Shown: positions 15,868 through 24,789 of the stretch, piece by piece
Layout of the letters: each line of letters starts with the position of its first letter
Numbering within the stretch: position 1 is the stretch's first letter
Origin: Planctellipticum sp942493135
GTDB taxonomy: Bacteria > Planctomycetota > Planctomycetia > Planctomycetales > Planctomycetaceae
DNA length: 64,000 nucleotides
NCBI GenBank assembly: GCA_942493135.1
Contig: OW818684.1
Span: forward strand, 6,324,001 to 6,388,000
Direction: 5' to 3'
The notes under the pieces: generated by a model
What the model saw: the letters and a program-made list of their open reading frames with translations, nothing else
Told to the model about the DNA's origin: nothing
The model's database searches: none
Program-made: the position numbers and the translations under genes

Positions 15868-16815
15868 ATGGCCAATGAGTATCTCGGCCTGACCGAGCTG
15901 CTGCAGATCAGCGACATGAATCTCGCTGACCTCAACGTGACCGACCTGCTGCAGGATGCGCCTTTGCTGGCCGCCCTGGCCGCCGGCCCCGCTTCGCACG
16001 CGACCGAGCACAAGTACCTCAAAGAGACCGGAGCCCCGGTCGTCGGCTTCCGCGCGCCGAACGCCGGCCGCGAGAACAAGAAGTCGGCCGACACGCTGGT
16101 GACGATCGTCCTCAAGATCCTCGCCGCCTCGTTCGACTGCGACAAGGCGATCGCCGACGCCTACCCGAAGGGGGCTCAGCAGTGGCTGGGCCGGGAAGCG
16201 ATCCGCCATCTGAAGGCGGCCTTCGCCGGGGCCGAGGGGCAGATCCTGTACGGCGTCGGGGCTGACGCGGACGGGTTCGTCGGCCTGGCCGATGCGTCGA
16301 CCCTCAACGCCCTGGCCGATGCGATGGTCGTGAACGCCGCGGGGACCACGGCCGCCACGGGCTCGTCGGTGTTCCTGATCCGCACGAACGAAGACGGCAA
16401 CGACTGCACGTTGATCGCCGGCAAGGAAGGGAAGGTCGAGATCGGCGATACGGTCGTGATCCAGAAGGACGACGGGACCGCGACCGGCAAGACCTACCCG
16501 GCGTACTACACGCCGATCGAGGGCTGGCTGGGACTGCAGATCGGTTCGGCCTACTCGGTCGGGCGGATTGCGAACCTGACGGCCGATCCCGGCAAGGGAC
16601 TCACCGACGCGCTGATCTATGAAGCTCTGTCGCGGTTCCCCGCCAGCCGGCAGCCGAACCGGATCGCCATGAACCGCCGGTCGCTGGAACAGCTCCGCAA
16701 GAGCCGGACGGCGACGAACGCCACCGGCGCGCCGGCCCCGATCCCGACCGAGGTGGAAGGGATTTCGATCGTCGTCACGGACCAGATCAAGAGCACGGAA
16801 GCGCTGTTGACGTAA
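15868..16815 (+). CDS. phage major capsid protein
   Basis: A 315-residue protein directly after the protease/scaffold gene, the standard position for the major capsid protein. It has an N-terminal helical arm (LTELLQISDMNLADLNVTDLL), a core beginning FDCDKAIADAYPKGAQQWLGREA, a central insertion with IEIGDTVVIQKDDG-like beta strands (about 190-210), and a C-terminal segment RIAMNRRSLEQLRKSRTATN followed by VEGISIVVTD, typical of HK97-fold capsids that end by naming a residue-rich ligand loop. The fold assignment rests on context and general pattern. The gene is intact even though the portal is broken. Confidence 0.7.
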   Translation: MANEYLGLTELLQISDMNLADLNVTDLLQDAPLLAALAAGPASHATEHKYLKETGAPVVGFRAPNAGRENKKSADTLVTIVLKILAASFDCDKAIADAYPKGAQQWLGREAIRHLKAAFAGAEGQILYGVGADADGFVGLADASTLNALADAMVVNAAGTTAATGSSVFLIRTNEDGNDCTLIAGKEGKVEIGDTVVIQKDDGTATGKTYPAYYTPIEGWLGLQIGSAYSVGRIANLTADPGKGLTDALIYEALSRFPASRQPNRIAMNRRSLEQLRKSRTATNATGAPAPIPTEVEGISIVVTDQIKSTEALLT

Positions 16816-16829
16816 TCGGCGAGGCTGAG

Positions 16830-17186
16830 ATGAGTTTTTTCGCAGCCGCGGCGGGGGCCTTCAAAACCATCCGCCGCATCGCCGGAACCGACGTCACGTA
16901 CGACCTGGGGACGGGAGCCACGCTCCCGCTCCGGGTGGTGCGGGACCGGTCGACCGTCGAGAGCGAGCAGGACGAGGTCGAAGAGTCCTGGACGGCCTGC
17001 GACTGGCTGCTGCTGGCCAGCGAGCTGGTGATTGGTGAGGAGAATGTGCCGTTCCGGCCTGAACCGGGACACGAGATCCAGGTGGGGGGCGAGATCTACG
17101 CCGCCCTCCCGGATCAGGACGCCTGCTTCGGCTACGAAGATCCCGGCCGGGCGGTCATTCGCTTGCACACGAAACTGATCGGGTAA
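16830..17186 (+). CDS. phage head-tail joining protein (putative)
   Basis: A 118-residue protein starting 14 bases after the capsid stop. Its content (TLPLRVVRDRSTVESEQDEVEE, DWLLLASELVIG, EIQVGGEIYAALPDQDACFGYEDPG) resembles small head-completion or adaptor proteins, and its slot between capsid and tail-completion genes supports that. There are no catalytic motifs. Confidence comes mainly from gene order. Confidence 0.5.
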   Translation: MSFFAAAAGAFKTIRRIAGTDVTYDLGTGATLPLRVVRDRSTVESEQDEVEESWTACDWLLLASELVIGEENVPFRPEPGHEIQVGGEIYAALPDQDACFGYEDPGRAVIRLHTKLIG

Positions 17187-17256
17187 ACGCGACTCGACCG
17201 AGGAAGACGGTCTTCCTCTGACTCTCAACTCTCAACTCTCGGCTCTCAACTCTTCC

Positions 17257-17694
17257 ATGCCTGCCCTTTCCCGCACCATCGCCGACGCCGTCGTCAGCGT
17301 GCTCAATGCCGCGACGTTCGACCCTGCGCTGACGGCGGAGCGGGGTTATGTGCTCCCCGTCCAGCTCGAAAACCAGACCACGCTGAAGGCCTGGGTGATG
17401 GCGGCCGAGATCGAGAGCGAGGCGGAGAACCACGGCGACGACCGGGAAACGCACGCCGTGCATATCGCCCTGGTGCAGCGGGTGGCGAACTTCGCCCCGG
17501 CGACGCTCGATCCGCTGACCGACGTCGCGGAAGCGGTCCGGGACCACTTCCGCAACCTGACGCTCCCGGGCGTCGACGCGATGGTCACCAAGCGGGACGT
17601 GAAGCTGCTGTATGACCCGCAGCGGCTGCGGTTGAAGCGGACGTTCCTGTCGCTGATTTCGCTCGAAATCACCGCCGTCCGGGAGGTGGGATAA
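17257..17694 (+). CDS. phage tail completion/terminator-like protein
   Basis: A 145-residue protein. It begins SRTIADAVVSVLNAATF, has a middle LVQRVANFAPATLDPLTDVAEAVRDHF, and ends in beta-strand-like LKRTFLSLISLEIT. Size, order (third after capsid) and the AVRDHF-type helix fit a tail terminator or minor tail protein that joins tail to head. The 70-base gap before it carries short CTCAACTCT tandem repeats. Confidence 0.5.
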   Translation: MPALSRTIADAVVSVLNAATFDPALTAERGYVLPVQLENQTTLKAWVMAAEIESEAENHGDDRETHAVHIALVQRVANFAPATLDPLTDVAEAVRDHFRNLTLPGVDAMVTKRDVKLLYDPQRLRLKRTFLSLISLEITAVREVG

Positions 17695-17698
17695 GATA

Positions 17699-18235
17699 AT
17701 GCTCAACGCCCGCTTCACGATGAGCCAGGCCAAGCGGATGTTCTTCGACCGGGCCATGATCGACCGCAAGGTCGACCGGGCGATCCTCCGCCAGCTCAGC
17801 AGAGCCGGCGCGTTCATCCGCCAGCGGGCTCGCTCGTCGATCCGCAAACGGAAGAAGGCCTCCAAGCCGGGCAAACCTCCCACGAACCGGAAGGGACTGC
17901 TGCGGAACAACATCGTCTTCGTCTATGACCCGCAGAGCCGCTCCGTGGTCATCGGTCCGACGCTGCTCAACATGATCTTCTTCAACGGCGACGGCCAGCC
18001 GGTGAAGGGGACGGTCCCCGGCGTCCTCGAAGCGGGCGGCCAGATTTCCATGCTGATGCGCTACATCCCGTACCTCGGCAAATGGGTCCGGGCCGATCTC
18101 CGGAGTCGCCGGCGCCTCGTCGGTCAGCAGCTCAAACGCCGCACGGTGACGATCGCCGCCCGCCCCTTTATGGGACCGGCGTTCGAAGCCGAGCGCCCCA
18201 AGTTCGCCCAACTGTTCCTCAATTCCCTCCACTGA
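17699..18235 (+). CDS. phage neck protein, HK97 gp10-like (putative)
   Basis: A 178-residue basic protein, 4 bases after the previous stop. It starts with a Lys/Arg-rich helix (AGAFIRQRARSSIRKRKK) and contains SKPGKPPTNRKGLLRNNIVFVYD and late TVTIAARPFMGPAF. The arrangement of a basic N-terminus, a K-G-L-L-R beta region and an ARPFMGPAF ending is that of gp10-like head-tail connector or tail completion proteins. The call is based on this pattern plus synteny. Confidence 0.6.
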   Translation: MLNARFTMSQAKRMFFDRAMIDRKVDRAILRQLSRAGAFIRQRARSSIRKRKKASKPGKPPTNRKGLLRNNIVFVYDPQSRSVVIGPTLLNMIFFNGDGQPVKGTVPGVLEAGGQISMLMRYIPYLGKWVRADLRSRRRLVGQQLKRRTVTIAARPFMGPAFEAERPKFAQLFLNSLH

Positions 18236-18248
18236 AGGAGTTTCTCCC

Positions 18249-18698
18249 ATGACCACGCGCCAGATGGTCGGCATCGCCCAGCGGCTGTACTACAACACGG
18301 CGACCCCCGATACGCCGACCTGGGTGGAGGTGAAGATCGCCAAGGACATCAAGGTCACGGCGGACAAGGAGAAGGTGGAGATCACCAACCGGGGCCACGG
18401 CGAGACGAACCGCTACGCCGGCGGGGGCGTCGACATGGGCTTCACGTTCGACGTGTCGAACAAGCCGGCCGACGCGGGCTTCGTGGCCCTGCTGGCGAGC
18501 TTCACCGGCAAGACGTCGATCGAGCTGGCGGCCGTCGACGGCGACATCACGGTCGCGGGCACGCAAGGCGTCCGCGCCGTCTGCGAGGTCTTCAAGTTCG
18601 AGAAGACGGCCGGCCTGAAGGGCGAAGCCAAGTGGGACGTCGAAGCGGCCCCGACCGATTCGGCGGAAGTGCCGAGCTTCTTCACCGTTGAGGCGTAA
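18249..18698 (+). CDS. phage major tail tube protein
   Basis: A 149-residue protein preceded by GAAGGAG. It is rich in beta strands (YYNTATPDTPTWVEV, KVTADKEKVEITNRG, VDMGFTFDVSNKPADAGF, AVCEVFKFEKTAGLKGEAKWDVEAAPTD) and lies directly upstream of the tail chaperone and tape measure genes. This is the position and composition of a siphovirus tail tube subunit. Confidence 0.65.
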   Translation: MTTRQMVGIAQRLYYNTATPDTPTWVEVKIAKDIKVTADKEKVEITNRGHGETNRYAGGGVDMGFTFDVSNKPADAGFVALLASFTGKTSIELAAVDGDITVAGTQGVRAVCEVFKFEKTAGLKGEAKWDVEAAPTDSAEVPSFFTVEA

Positions 18699-18754
18699 GG
18701 CCGGCCGGAGCCGGCCCGTTGATGGTTGATCGTTGAGCGTTGAGGAAGACTGCC

Positions 18755-19228
18755 GTGAAGACGTTCATGGATAACGCGGGGCGAACCTGGGAGCTGGTCG
18801 TCGATCCGTTCGACGTGAAGCGGATCGAGGCCCGGCTCAAATACAACCTCCTGGACGTCCGGCTCCAGGACGAGCTGCTCGCCCCCTGGCTGCAGAACCC
18901 GGTGCGGATCGTCGACACGCTCTGGCTCCTCTGTGAAGAACAGGCGGAGAAGCAGCTTGTCAGCGAGGAGAAATTCGGCCGGGCGCTGCGGGGGAAGCTC
19001 TTCGACGCCTCGCAGGCCCTGCTGGAGGAACTGACCGATTTTTTCCCCCTCCAGAGCCAGCGCGACGAGCTGACGGCGCGGCTGGCTCTGCAACTGCAGG
19101 GGATCAACCTGGAACGGAAGACGCAGACCTGGGTGGCGGAGAAATTGCGGGAAGCTATCGCGGCCGCGACGCCCTCCGGGACTGTTTCGAACTGGCCGGA
19201 CTCGCCGGCGTCTCCCCCCGCGGGCTGA
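18755..19228 (+). CDS. tail assembly chaperone (G-like), zero frame
   Basis: A 157-residue protein from GTG 18755, with TGAGGAAG about 8 bases upstream (TTG 18740 is possible). It reads KTFMDNAGRTWELVVDPFDVKRIEARL, then LLEELTDFFPLQSQRDELTARLALQL, and ends in a Ser/Pro-rich tail. This matches the G-like chaperone that coats the tape measure during tail assembly. A second frame shifted by -1 stays open through its last part and continues into the 19249 ORF. The run T TTT TTC lies in its zero frame at 19039-19045. A G/GT-type programmed frameshift is therefore likely. Confidence 0.65.
   Translation: MKTFMDNAGRTWELVVDPFDVKRIEARLKYNLLDVRLQDELLAPWLQNPVRIVDTLWLLCEEQAEKQLVSEEKFGRALRGKLFDASQALLEELTDFFPLQSQRDELTARLALQLQGINLERKTQTWVAEKLREAIAAATPSGTVSNWPDSPASPPAG
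19039..19219 (+). other. candidate -1 ribosomal frameshift region of the tail chaperone
   Basis: The heptamer T TTT TTC (19039-19045) sits in the zero frame as a classic -1 slip site. A run of six C residues (19214-19219) just before the zero-frame stop is a second candidate. The -1 frame has no stop from 19021 to 19446 and no ATG before 19249, yet it encodes a family-like DCFELAGLAGVSPRGLTLREL segment between about 19168 and 19240. The exact slip point is not settled. Confidence 0.45.
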
Positions 19229-19248
19229 CGCTGCGGGAACTGGTCTGG

Positions 19249-19446
19249 ATGGCCCAGGCCCGCCGGCGGGAGGCCTGGGACCGGACGGCCGACCTGATGG
19301 CCCACCTGGGGAACCTGCACGCCGGGCAGGTGCTCTGGACCAGCCGTGACTTTCATCCGTTCGCCGAGACGCCGACCGAGCTGCCCGGACTCGGAGGCTT
19401 CGCGGCGGTGTTGCCCCAGACCACGCTCAAGGCCGCCCCATCATGA
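19249..19446 (+). CDS. tail assembly chaperone T-like extension (-1 frame)
   Basis: The annotated ATG at 19249 gives only 65 residues (MAQARRREAWDRTADLMAHLGNLH ... FHPFAETPTELPG). The same frame is open far upstream and there encodes GLTLRELVWMAQARRREAWD, the usual signature of the T-like part of tail chaperones. It is thus best read as the C-terminal extension of a frameshifted GT product that recruits the tape measure to the tail tube. Its stop overlaps the tape measure ATG (ATGA). Confidence 0.6.
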   Translation: MAQARRREAWDRTADLMAHLGNLHAGQVLWTSRDFHPFAETPTELPGLGGFAAVLPQTTLKAAPS

Positions 19447-21413
19447 GCAGCAAAGGCGTTCGCGCCGGCCAGGCGTATGTCGAAATCGGGGCGGACGACA
19501 AACAGCTCGATCTCGTCCTCAAGAACGATATCGCCAAGCTGCAGAACTGGTCGGGGTCCGTGGCGACCCTGTCGGCGAAAGTGCTGGCGGTGGGGGTGGC
19601 CAGCGCAACGGGGCTGGGGTTCGCGCTCTCGAAGGCCAGCGAGTTCGAGCAGACGCTGGGGAAATTCGATTCGATCTTCGGCGGACTGAGCGAGGCCAAC
19701 AAGACCTGGGCCGACGACCTGGCCAAACAGTTCCACCGCAGCCGGCAGGAAGTCTATTCCTTCCTGGCGGACACGCAGGCGGTCGTCGTGCCGCTGGGCT
19801 TCGAGCCTGGCGCGGCGGAGACGATGAGTCGCACGCTGACGAAGCTGGCGATCGACGTGGCCACCTTCCACAACAAACAGGACGCCGACGTCATCCGGGA
19901 TTTCCGGTCCGCGCTCACCGGCGAGAGCGAGACCATGAAGAAGTACGGGGTGATCGTCAACGAAACGGCCGTCAAACAGGAGCTGCTGAACCGCGGGTTC
20001 GACATCAACAAAGTCAGCGAAGCGGAGAAGGTGCAGGCCCGCTACAACATCATCTTGAAGTCGACGGCCGTCGCGCAGGGGGCGACGATCCGCGAGGCGA
20101 CCACGTTCGAAGGGGTCTGGCGCGCGCTGCGGGCAGCGACCGACGACCTGGCCATCGTCGTCGGCAGTAAACTCCTCCCCGTGGTGAAGAAGGTCGTCGG
20201 CCCGCTGGCCGCGGCCGTGCAGGCCTCGGCCGAGTGGCTCGATCAGAACGGCCACCTGGTGGAGAACTCCGGGATTCTGACGGCGGTCGTTCTAGGGGGC
20301 GGGACAGCGCTGTTCGCCCTGGCGGGAGCCATCCGGATCACGGCGGCCGCCCTGGCCGCCTATCGGGTGGTGACGCAGTCGGCGGCCGCCGCCCAGGCTG
20401 TGCTGCTGGCCCTGCAGGGACCAAAGGGCTGGCTGACCCTGGCGGTTGCCGCCGGCGTCGGAGCCGTGGCGGTCCGGGGCGTCTATTCCGCCCTGTCCTC
20501 GGCCGAACCGGCGCTGAAGCGGGCCGAAACGCAGCTCGACAAGACGGCCGACTCCCAGCAGAAGCTCAACAAAGCGATCGCCGCACAACCGAAGGGGCTC
20601 GGGCAGGGGGACTTCGACAAGATGTTCGAAGACTCCCGGACGCCAGCCGAGAAACTCCGCCAGGAGCTGCAGCGGCTGCTGCAGGCCCGCGAGGAATTCG
20701 TCGCCACCAGCAGTCAGCACACCCGGAAACTGGACGACTTCGACCGGGCGCTCGACAAGTTGCGGGAATCGGCGATCAACGCCGGGACCGGGATCTACGA
20801 CGCCATGTCGAAAGCCCGCGACGAGATCCGGCTGCTGAAGGGTCAGACGACCGAGAGCGAGCTGGAGCTGGAGAAGATGGCCCGCAACGGCGCGCCGCAA
20901 GCCCTGATCGAGCAGTACCGCCAGCTCCAGGCCGCCCGCGAGAAAGCCAAGTCCGACAAGGACGCAGCCGAGAAACGGGACACCGAACGTCAGCAGCAGA
21001 TTGACCAGATCTACGGCGACGCCCGATCGAGTGCCGCCCGCATCGCCCAGGAGACCATGACGCCGGAAGAACAGCGGCAGCAGCAGGTCCAGGAGCTGCA
21101 GCGGCTGCGGTTCAACGTCGATCCGACGACCGGAACCTCGTTCATCGACCAGCGGACCTACGAACGGGCGCTGCAGAAGCTCGACGAGCAGTTCAAGCCC
21201 GACGCGAAGCAGATCCGCCAGCAGACGCAGACGGCGACGACGGGGAACGACCTCCGCAGCGAAGCGGGCGCCCGTGATCTGCTGGCGGTGTTCAACAACG
21301 GCCAGGGAAAGGCGGCCGACGTCACCGCCAAGGAAGCCCTCAAGCACACGATCCTGCTGAAGAAGATCCGCGACGGCGTGCTGCAACCCGGTCCGCAGAC
21401 GGAGAGAGTCTGA
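19443..21413 (+). CDS. phage tail tape measure protein
   Basis: A 656-residue protein starting in an ATGA overlap with the previous frame. The N-terminus has the family segment AYVEIGADDKQLDLVLKNDIAKL. The region 80-230 contains FDSIFGGLSEANKTWADDLAKQF and KLAIDVATFHNKQDADVIRDFRSALTGESE, characteristic of planctomycete and related tape measures. A hydrophobic Ala/Gly-rich stretch lies near 285-345. The rest is helical and rich in Gln, Glu and Lys, with long coiled-coil potential (about 400-560). It sets tail length and is shed during DNA delivery. At about 650 residues the predicted tail is short. Confidence 0.8.
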   Translation: MSSKGVRAGQAYVEIGADDKQLDLVLKNDIAKLQNWSGSVATLSAKVLAVGVASATGLGFALSKASEFEQTLGKFDSIFGGLSEANKTWADDLAKQFHRSRQEVYSFLADTQAVVVPLGFEPGAAETMSRTLTKLAIDVATFHNKQDADVIRDFRSALTGESETMKKYGVIVNETAVKQELLNRGFDINKVSEAEKVQARYNIILKSTAVAQGATIREATTFEGVWRALRAATDDLAIVVGSKLLPVVKKVVGPLAAAVQASAEWLDQNGHLVENSGILTAVVLGGGTALFALAGAIRITAAALAAYRVVTQSAAAAQAVLLALQGPKGWLTLAVAAGVGAVAVRGVYSALSSAEPALKRAETQLDKTADSQQKLNKAIAAQPKGLGQGDFDKMFEDSRTPAEKLRQELQRLLQAREEFVATSSQHTRKLDDFDRALDKLRESAINAGTGIYDAMSKARDEIRLLKGQTTESELELEKMARNGAPQALIEQYRQLQAAREKAKSDKDAAEKRDTERQQQIDQIYGDARSSAARIAQETMTPEEQRQQQVQELQRLRFNVDPTTGTSFIDQRTYERALQKLDEQFKPDAKQIRQQTQTATTGNDLRSEAGARDLLAVFNNGQGKAADVTAKEALKHTILLKKIRDGVLQPGPQTERV

Positions 21414-22282
21414 TGACGTTGTTGTCCTGTGAAATCCGGAGCCGGGGCAAACTCGACAGCGACGCGAGCGGGAGCGATTCGTTCGTCGACGAGTACATCG
21501 CCCGCATGGATACGGCCGCGGCGACGCACATGGAACTCCGGCGGGCGCTCCCGGAGCTGCAGCGCTGGCAGCCCCATCCGGTGGAGGTCGGGTTCTACGT
21601 CGACAAGTTTTCGGCCGAACAGCATCCGAACTCGCGGTTCTGGAACATCGAGGTCACCTATGCGACCCGGACGGAGAAGAGCCCGCTGGATGAGCCGTGG
21701 AAGTGGTCGGTCTCGTCGCAGTCCCTGTCGGCCTACACGCTGGTCGATCATCAGGACCGGATGATGCTCAATACGGCCGGCTTCCCCTTCGAGCCGTTCG
21801 AGAAGAAGGAACGGATCCTCATTTTCCGGGGCCGGAAGAATCTGCCGAAGTGGCCGTCCTGGCTGCTGACCTATCCGGAGTGCATCAACTCGGACGCCGT
21901 CCGGATTCAGGGACAGAGCTGCCCGCCCAAAACGCTGGCAATGGCGGGGATGTCCGTCGAAGAGCCGCAGACCCAGGACGAGGTCGAGTTCTTCCCCCTC
22001 TCCGTCGAGCTGCACTACCGGGAATCGACCTGGCTGACCGTCGTCCCCAGCAAGGGTTTTCAAGAGCGGATTCCGATCACCAGCCCGATCGCGATTCAGG
22101 CCAACGGCGGCAAGAAGTTTCGGACGGCGATCATCGTCAACGACCTCGGCGAACCGGTCACCGAACCGCAGTTCCTCGACGCCGACGGCCAGGCCCTCAC
22201 AGACCCGAAGCCCGAGGACATCGTGCTGCTGAAGTTCCAGATCCCGGTGGCGAAGGCGTTTTCGACGATGCAGCTGAGATAG
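21413..22282 (+). CDS. phage distal tail-like structural protein
   Basis: A 289-residue protein; its ATG shares the A of the tape measure TGA. It lies directly after the tape measure, the usual place of a distal tail protein. The sequence is beta-rich (PVEVGFYVDKFS, SRFWNIEVTYATR, LSVELHYRESTWLTVV, FRTAIIVNDLGEPV) and shows no enzymatic motif. Trp-rich patches (PKWPSWLLTYPE) could be glycan-facing. Function is from position only. Confidence 0.5.
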   Translation: MTLLSCEIRSRGKLDSDASGSDSFVDEYIARMDTAAATHMELRRALPELQRWQPHPVEVGFYVDKFSAEQHPNSRFWNIEVTYATRTEKSPLDEPWKWSVSSQSLSAYTLVDHQDRMMLNTAGFPFEPFEKKERILIFRGRKNLPKWPSWLLTYPECINSDAVRIQGQSCPPKTLAMAGMSVEEPQTQDEVEFFPLSVELHYRESTWLTVVPSKGFQERIPITSPIAIQANGGKKFRTAIIVNDLGEPVTEPQFLDADGQALTDPKPEDIVLLKFQIPVAKAFSTMQLR

Positions 22283-22326
22283 CCGAGTGCTGAGTGCCAA
22301 GGGCCAAGTGACAGAGGAAGAGACCC

Positions 22327-24789
22327 ATGACCAAACGCATTCTGCGGGGCGACGCTCCGACGCAGGCCCAGATCAGCCGATTGGCCAGCCAGGCCACTGG
22401 CCTGATTACGCTCGGAATCAACGGCAAGACGGGCGTCGCCGTGTCGACCTGGGACGCGGCCGCGATCGCCAGCGCCTGGAACGCCTCGAAGCTGCCCGAG
22501 TTCCTGGAAGTGGCCGCGGCCGCTGACGGGGCCGACGTCCTGCTGACGTCGAAGACGCCGGGCCAGCCGTTCGAGGTTTCGGGACTGGTCAACGGCGAGG
22601 CGACGGCCGACGACGAGCAGCTCATCCAAATCAGCCCGGCCGGCGCGGGCGGAACCTTTCCCCTCACGTTCGCCGGCCAGACCGCCGCCGGGATCTCGGC
22701 GACGGCGCTGCCGTCCGCCGTCCAGGCGGCGCTGGAGGCCCTGACGTCGATCGGCGCGGGGAACGTGCAGGTCACCGGCGAGCCGGGAGCCTGGCGGGTG
22801 CGGTTCGTCGGCGACCTGGCCGACGTCGATCAGCCGGAGCTGACGACCGACCGCGCGAACCTGACCGGCGGGAACGCGGCTGTCTCAATCGAGACGCTGC
22901 AGGACGGCAGCGGCAGTACGTCGCCGTTGCTGGTCACGCAGGAAGTGGCCGGCGTCGCCGGCACGAACGAGCAGCAGCGGTTCCGCTTCACGTCCGATCC
23001 CGGTTCGCTTTCGGGTATCACGCTCCGCTGGGTGGCGAACGGTGGTCTCAATGTCAGCGCCCCGTTCGCGGCCGACGCCAGCCTGGCAACGATGCAGGCC
23101 GCCCTGGAGGCCACCCGCTGGGGGGCGGGGACATCGACCTGGGGGGCCGGCAACGTCTCGCTCTCCGGCACGCTGGCCGCCTCGTGGGTCAATCCCACGG
23201 ACGGCGTCGTCGTCGAATGGGTCAACGTCTGGAAGGCCACCAACGTCGTCCAGATCCAGCTGCAGGTCATCGCCGGCGGCGGCACCATCGCCAGTACGAC
23301 CGTCGTCGAAGGGGCGGCCGGAACGAACGAGCAGCAGTCGCTGCGGCTGATCGGTCCCACGGTCGGGACCGGCTATCGCCTCAAGCTCGGCGACAAGGTC
23401 ACCGGCGAGATTCCGTGGACGGCTGAGTGTTCCGACATTCTCAACATCCTCAATGCCGCGCTCGGGGGCAGCCTGAATACCCCGGTCAAGGCCGGCACGG
23501 GACAGACTGACGCCTCGGAGACCCTGCTCGCCAGCTACTCCGGCGACGGCATCCTGTATTTCGAGTTCTGGGCCTTGGGCTACCAGTCGACCGACCTGGC
23601 GTTGATGGAAGTGATCGGCTTCGGCGGCGAAGAGATCCAGCAAGTCGGCATTAGCTCCGACAGTTGGAAGGGCCAGGTGACGCTGACCCTGGACGATCAG
23701 ACGGCCGCGGCCCTGGACTGGGACACGACGGCCGCGGAAGCGGAAGCCGCCCTGGAGGCCCTCAGCAACGTGGGGGCCGGGCTTGTCACCTGCTACGGCG
23801 GGCCGTGGCCGACGGCCGCCATCACCTGTCAGTTCGACGTGTCGCTCGGCAACCTGCCGCAACTGACCGCGGTTCACACGCTGACGAACGCCGGCATCGC
23901 CGTCGGCACGTTGCAGCAAGGCGGGGCGGCCATCATCGTGACCGAGATCCAGCGCAGCCGCGGCCCGAAGCATTGGGACGACCCGCTGAACTGGGCCGAC
24001 GCGGATGGCCTGCCCGGCGTCCCCGGCGCTGGCGACGACGTCTCGCTCGAACTGGCCCGCGCCGAGCTGCTCTATGGCATTCGCCAGCGCTGCGTGTTCG
24101 TCGCCGACGCGACGACCGATCGGCTGACGCTGACCTCCGGCCGCGCCACGTTCTGGAACGGGCAGGCGCTGTCGGTGCGAACGTCCAACACGCTCCCCGG
24201 CGGCCTGTCGGCGGAGACGATCTACTACGCCGTGAACGTCAATGGCGCCTCGTTGCAGCTCGCACTGACCCCGGACGGCGACGCGGTCAACCTGACCGAT
24301 GCCGGGACCGGCATCCACCAAGTGGGCGTCTTACTCGCGAACCTGTTCGTCGACAGCCGGTTCGCCGGCTCGAAGCTCGGGCTCCCCCGGACCAATGCCT
24401 CCGGCTACGACGAGTATCGCCCCCTCAAGCTGGAACTCTGGGCGACGTCGATCGAGATCGGAGCCGGCCAGGGGGCCGGTTCCAGCCGGGTCAAACTGGC
24501 GACCGGCGATCAGAAGACGTCGATCGAGGTCATCGCCACCGGCGGCGGAACCGAAGCCGGTATTCCCGCCGTCCTCTGGGATGGCGACCACGTCGATAAC
24601 CTGCTGGAAGTCGTCGACGGCGAACTCGGCATTGCGCTCTTCCCCGAAGACTCCGCGCAGTTCGGCAAGCTGACGCAGCGGGCCGGCCAGGTGATCGTCG
24701 GCCGCGACGTCACGGTCGGAACCATCCGCCGGACCGGCGGCGAGCTGACCATCCTCGGAGCGACGGTCAACGGGGAGGCCTTCCTGTGA
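22327..24789 (+). CDS. large phage tail/fibre protein with four tandem ~100-residue modules
   Basis: An 820-residue protein with GAGGAAG before the ATG. Residues about 95-560 contain four related modules, recognised by a TNEQQ or EEIQQ opening, a GxxxLTF/LTLDDQT strand, an AxxxAALEAL helix, a VGAGNV/VGAGLV turn and a closing strand with xPQLT or QPELT. The module type is common in planctomycete surface proteins. The C-terminal third (LYGIRQRCVFVADATTDRL, later VIVGRDVTVGTIRRTGGEL) looks like a beta-helix or receptor-binding tip. It probably forms the baseplate or fibre that contacts the host envelope. Confidence 0.55.
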   Translation: MTKRILRGDAPTQAQISRLASQATGLITLGINGKTGVAVSTWDAAAIASAWNASKLPEFLEVAAAADGADVLLTSKTPGQPFEVSGLVNGEATADDEQLIQISPAGAGGTFPLTFAGQTAAGISATALPSAVQAALEALTSIGAGNVQVTGEPGAWRVRFVGDLADVDQPELTTDRANLTGGNAAVSIETLQDGSGSTSPLLVTQEVAGVAGTNEQQRFRFTSDPGSLSGITLRWVANGGLNVSAPFAADASLATMQAALEATRWGAGTSTWGAGNVSLSGTLAASWVNPTDGVVVEWVNVWKATNVVQIQLQVIAGGGTIASTTVVEGAAGTNEQQSLRLIGPTVGTGYRLKLGDKVTGEIPWTAECSDILNILNAALGGSLNTPVKAGTGQTDASETLLASYSGDGILYFEFWALGYQSTDLALMEVIGFGGEEIQQVGISSDSWKGQVTLTLDDQTAAALDWDTTAAEAEAALEALSNVGAGLVTCYGGPWPTAAITCQFDVSLGNLPQLTAVHTLTNAGIAVGTLQQGGAAIIVTEIQRSRGPKHWDDPLNWADADGLPGVPGAGDDVSLELARAELLYGIRQRCVFVADATTDRLTLTSGRATFWNGQALSVRTSNTLPGGLSAETIYYAVNVNGASLQLALTPDGDAVNLTDAGTGIHQVGVLLANLFVDSRFAGSKLGLPRTNASGYDEYRPLKLELWATSIEIGAGQGAGSSRVKLATGDQKTSIEVIATGGGTEAGIPAVLWDGDHVDNLLEVVDGELGIALFPEDSAQFGKLTQRAGQVIVGRDVTVGTIRRTGGELTILGATVNGEAFL

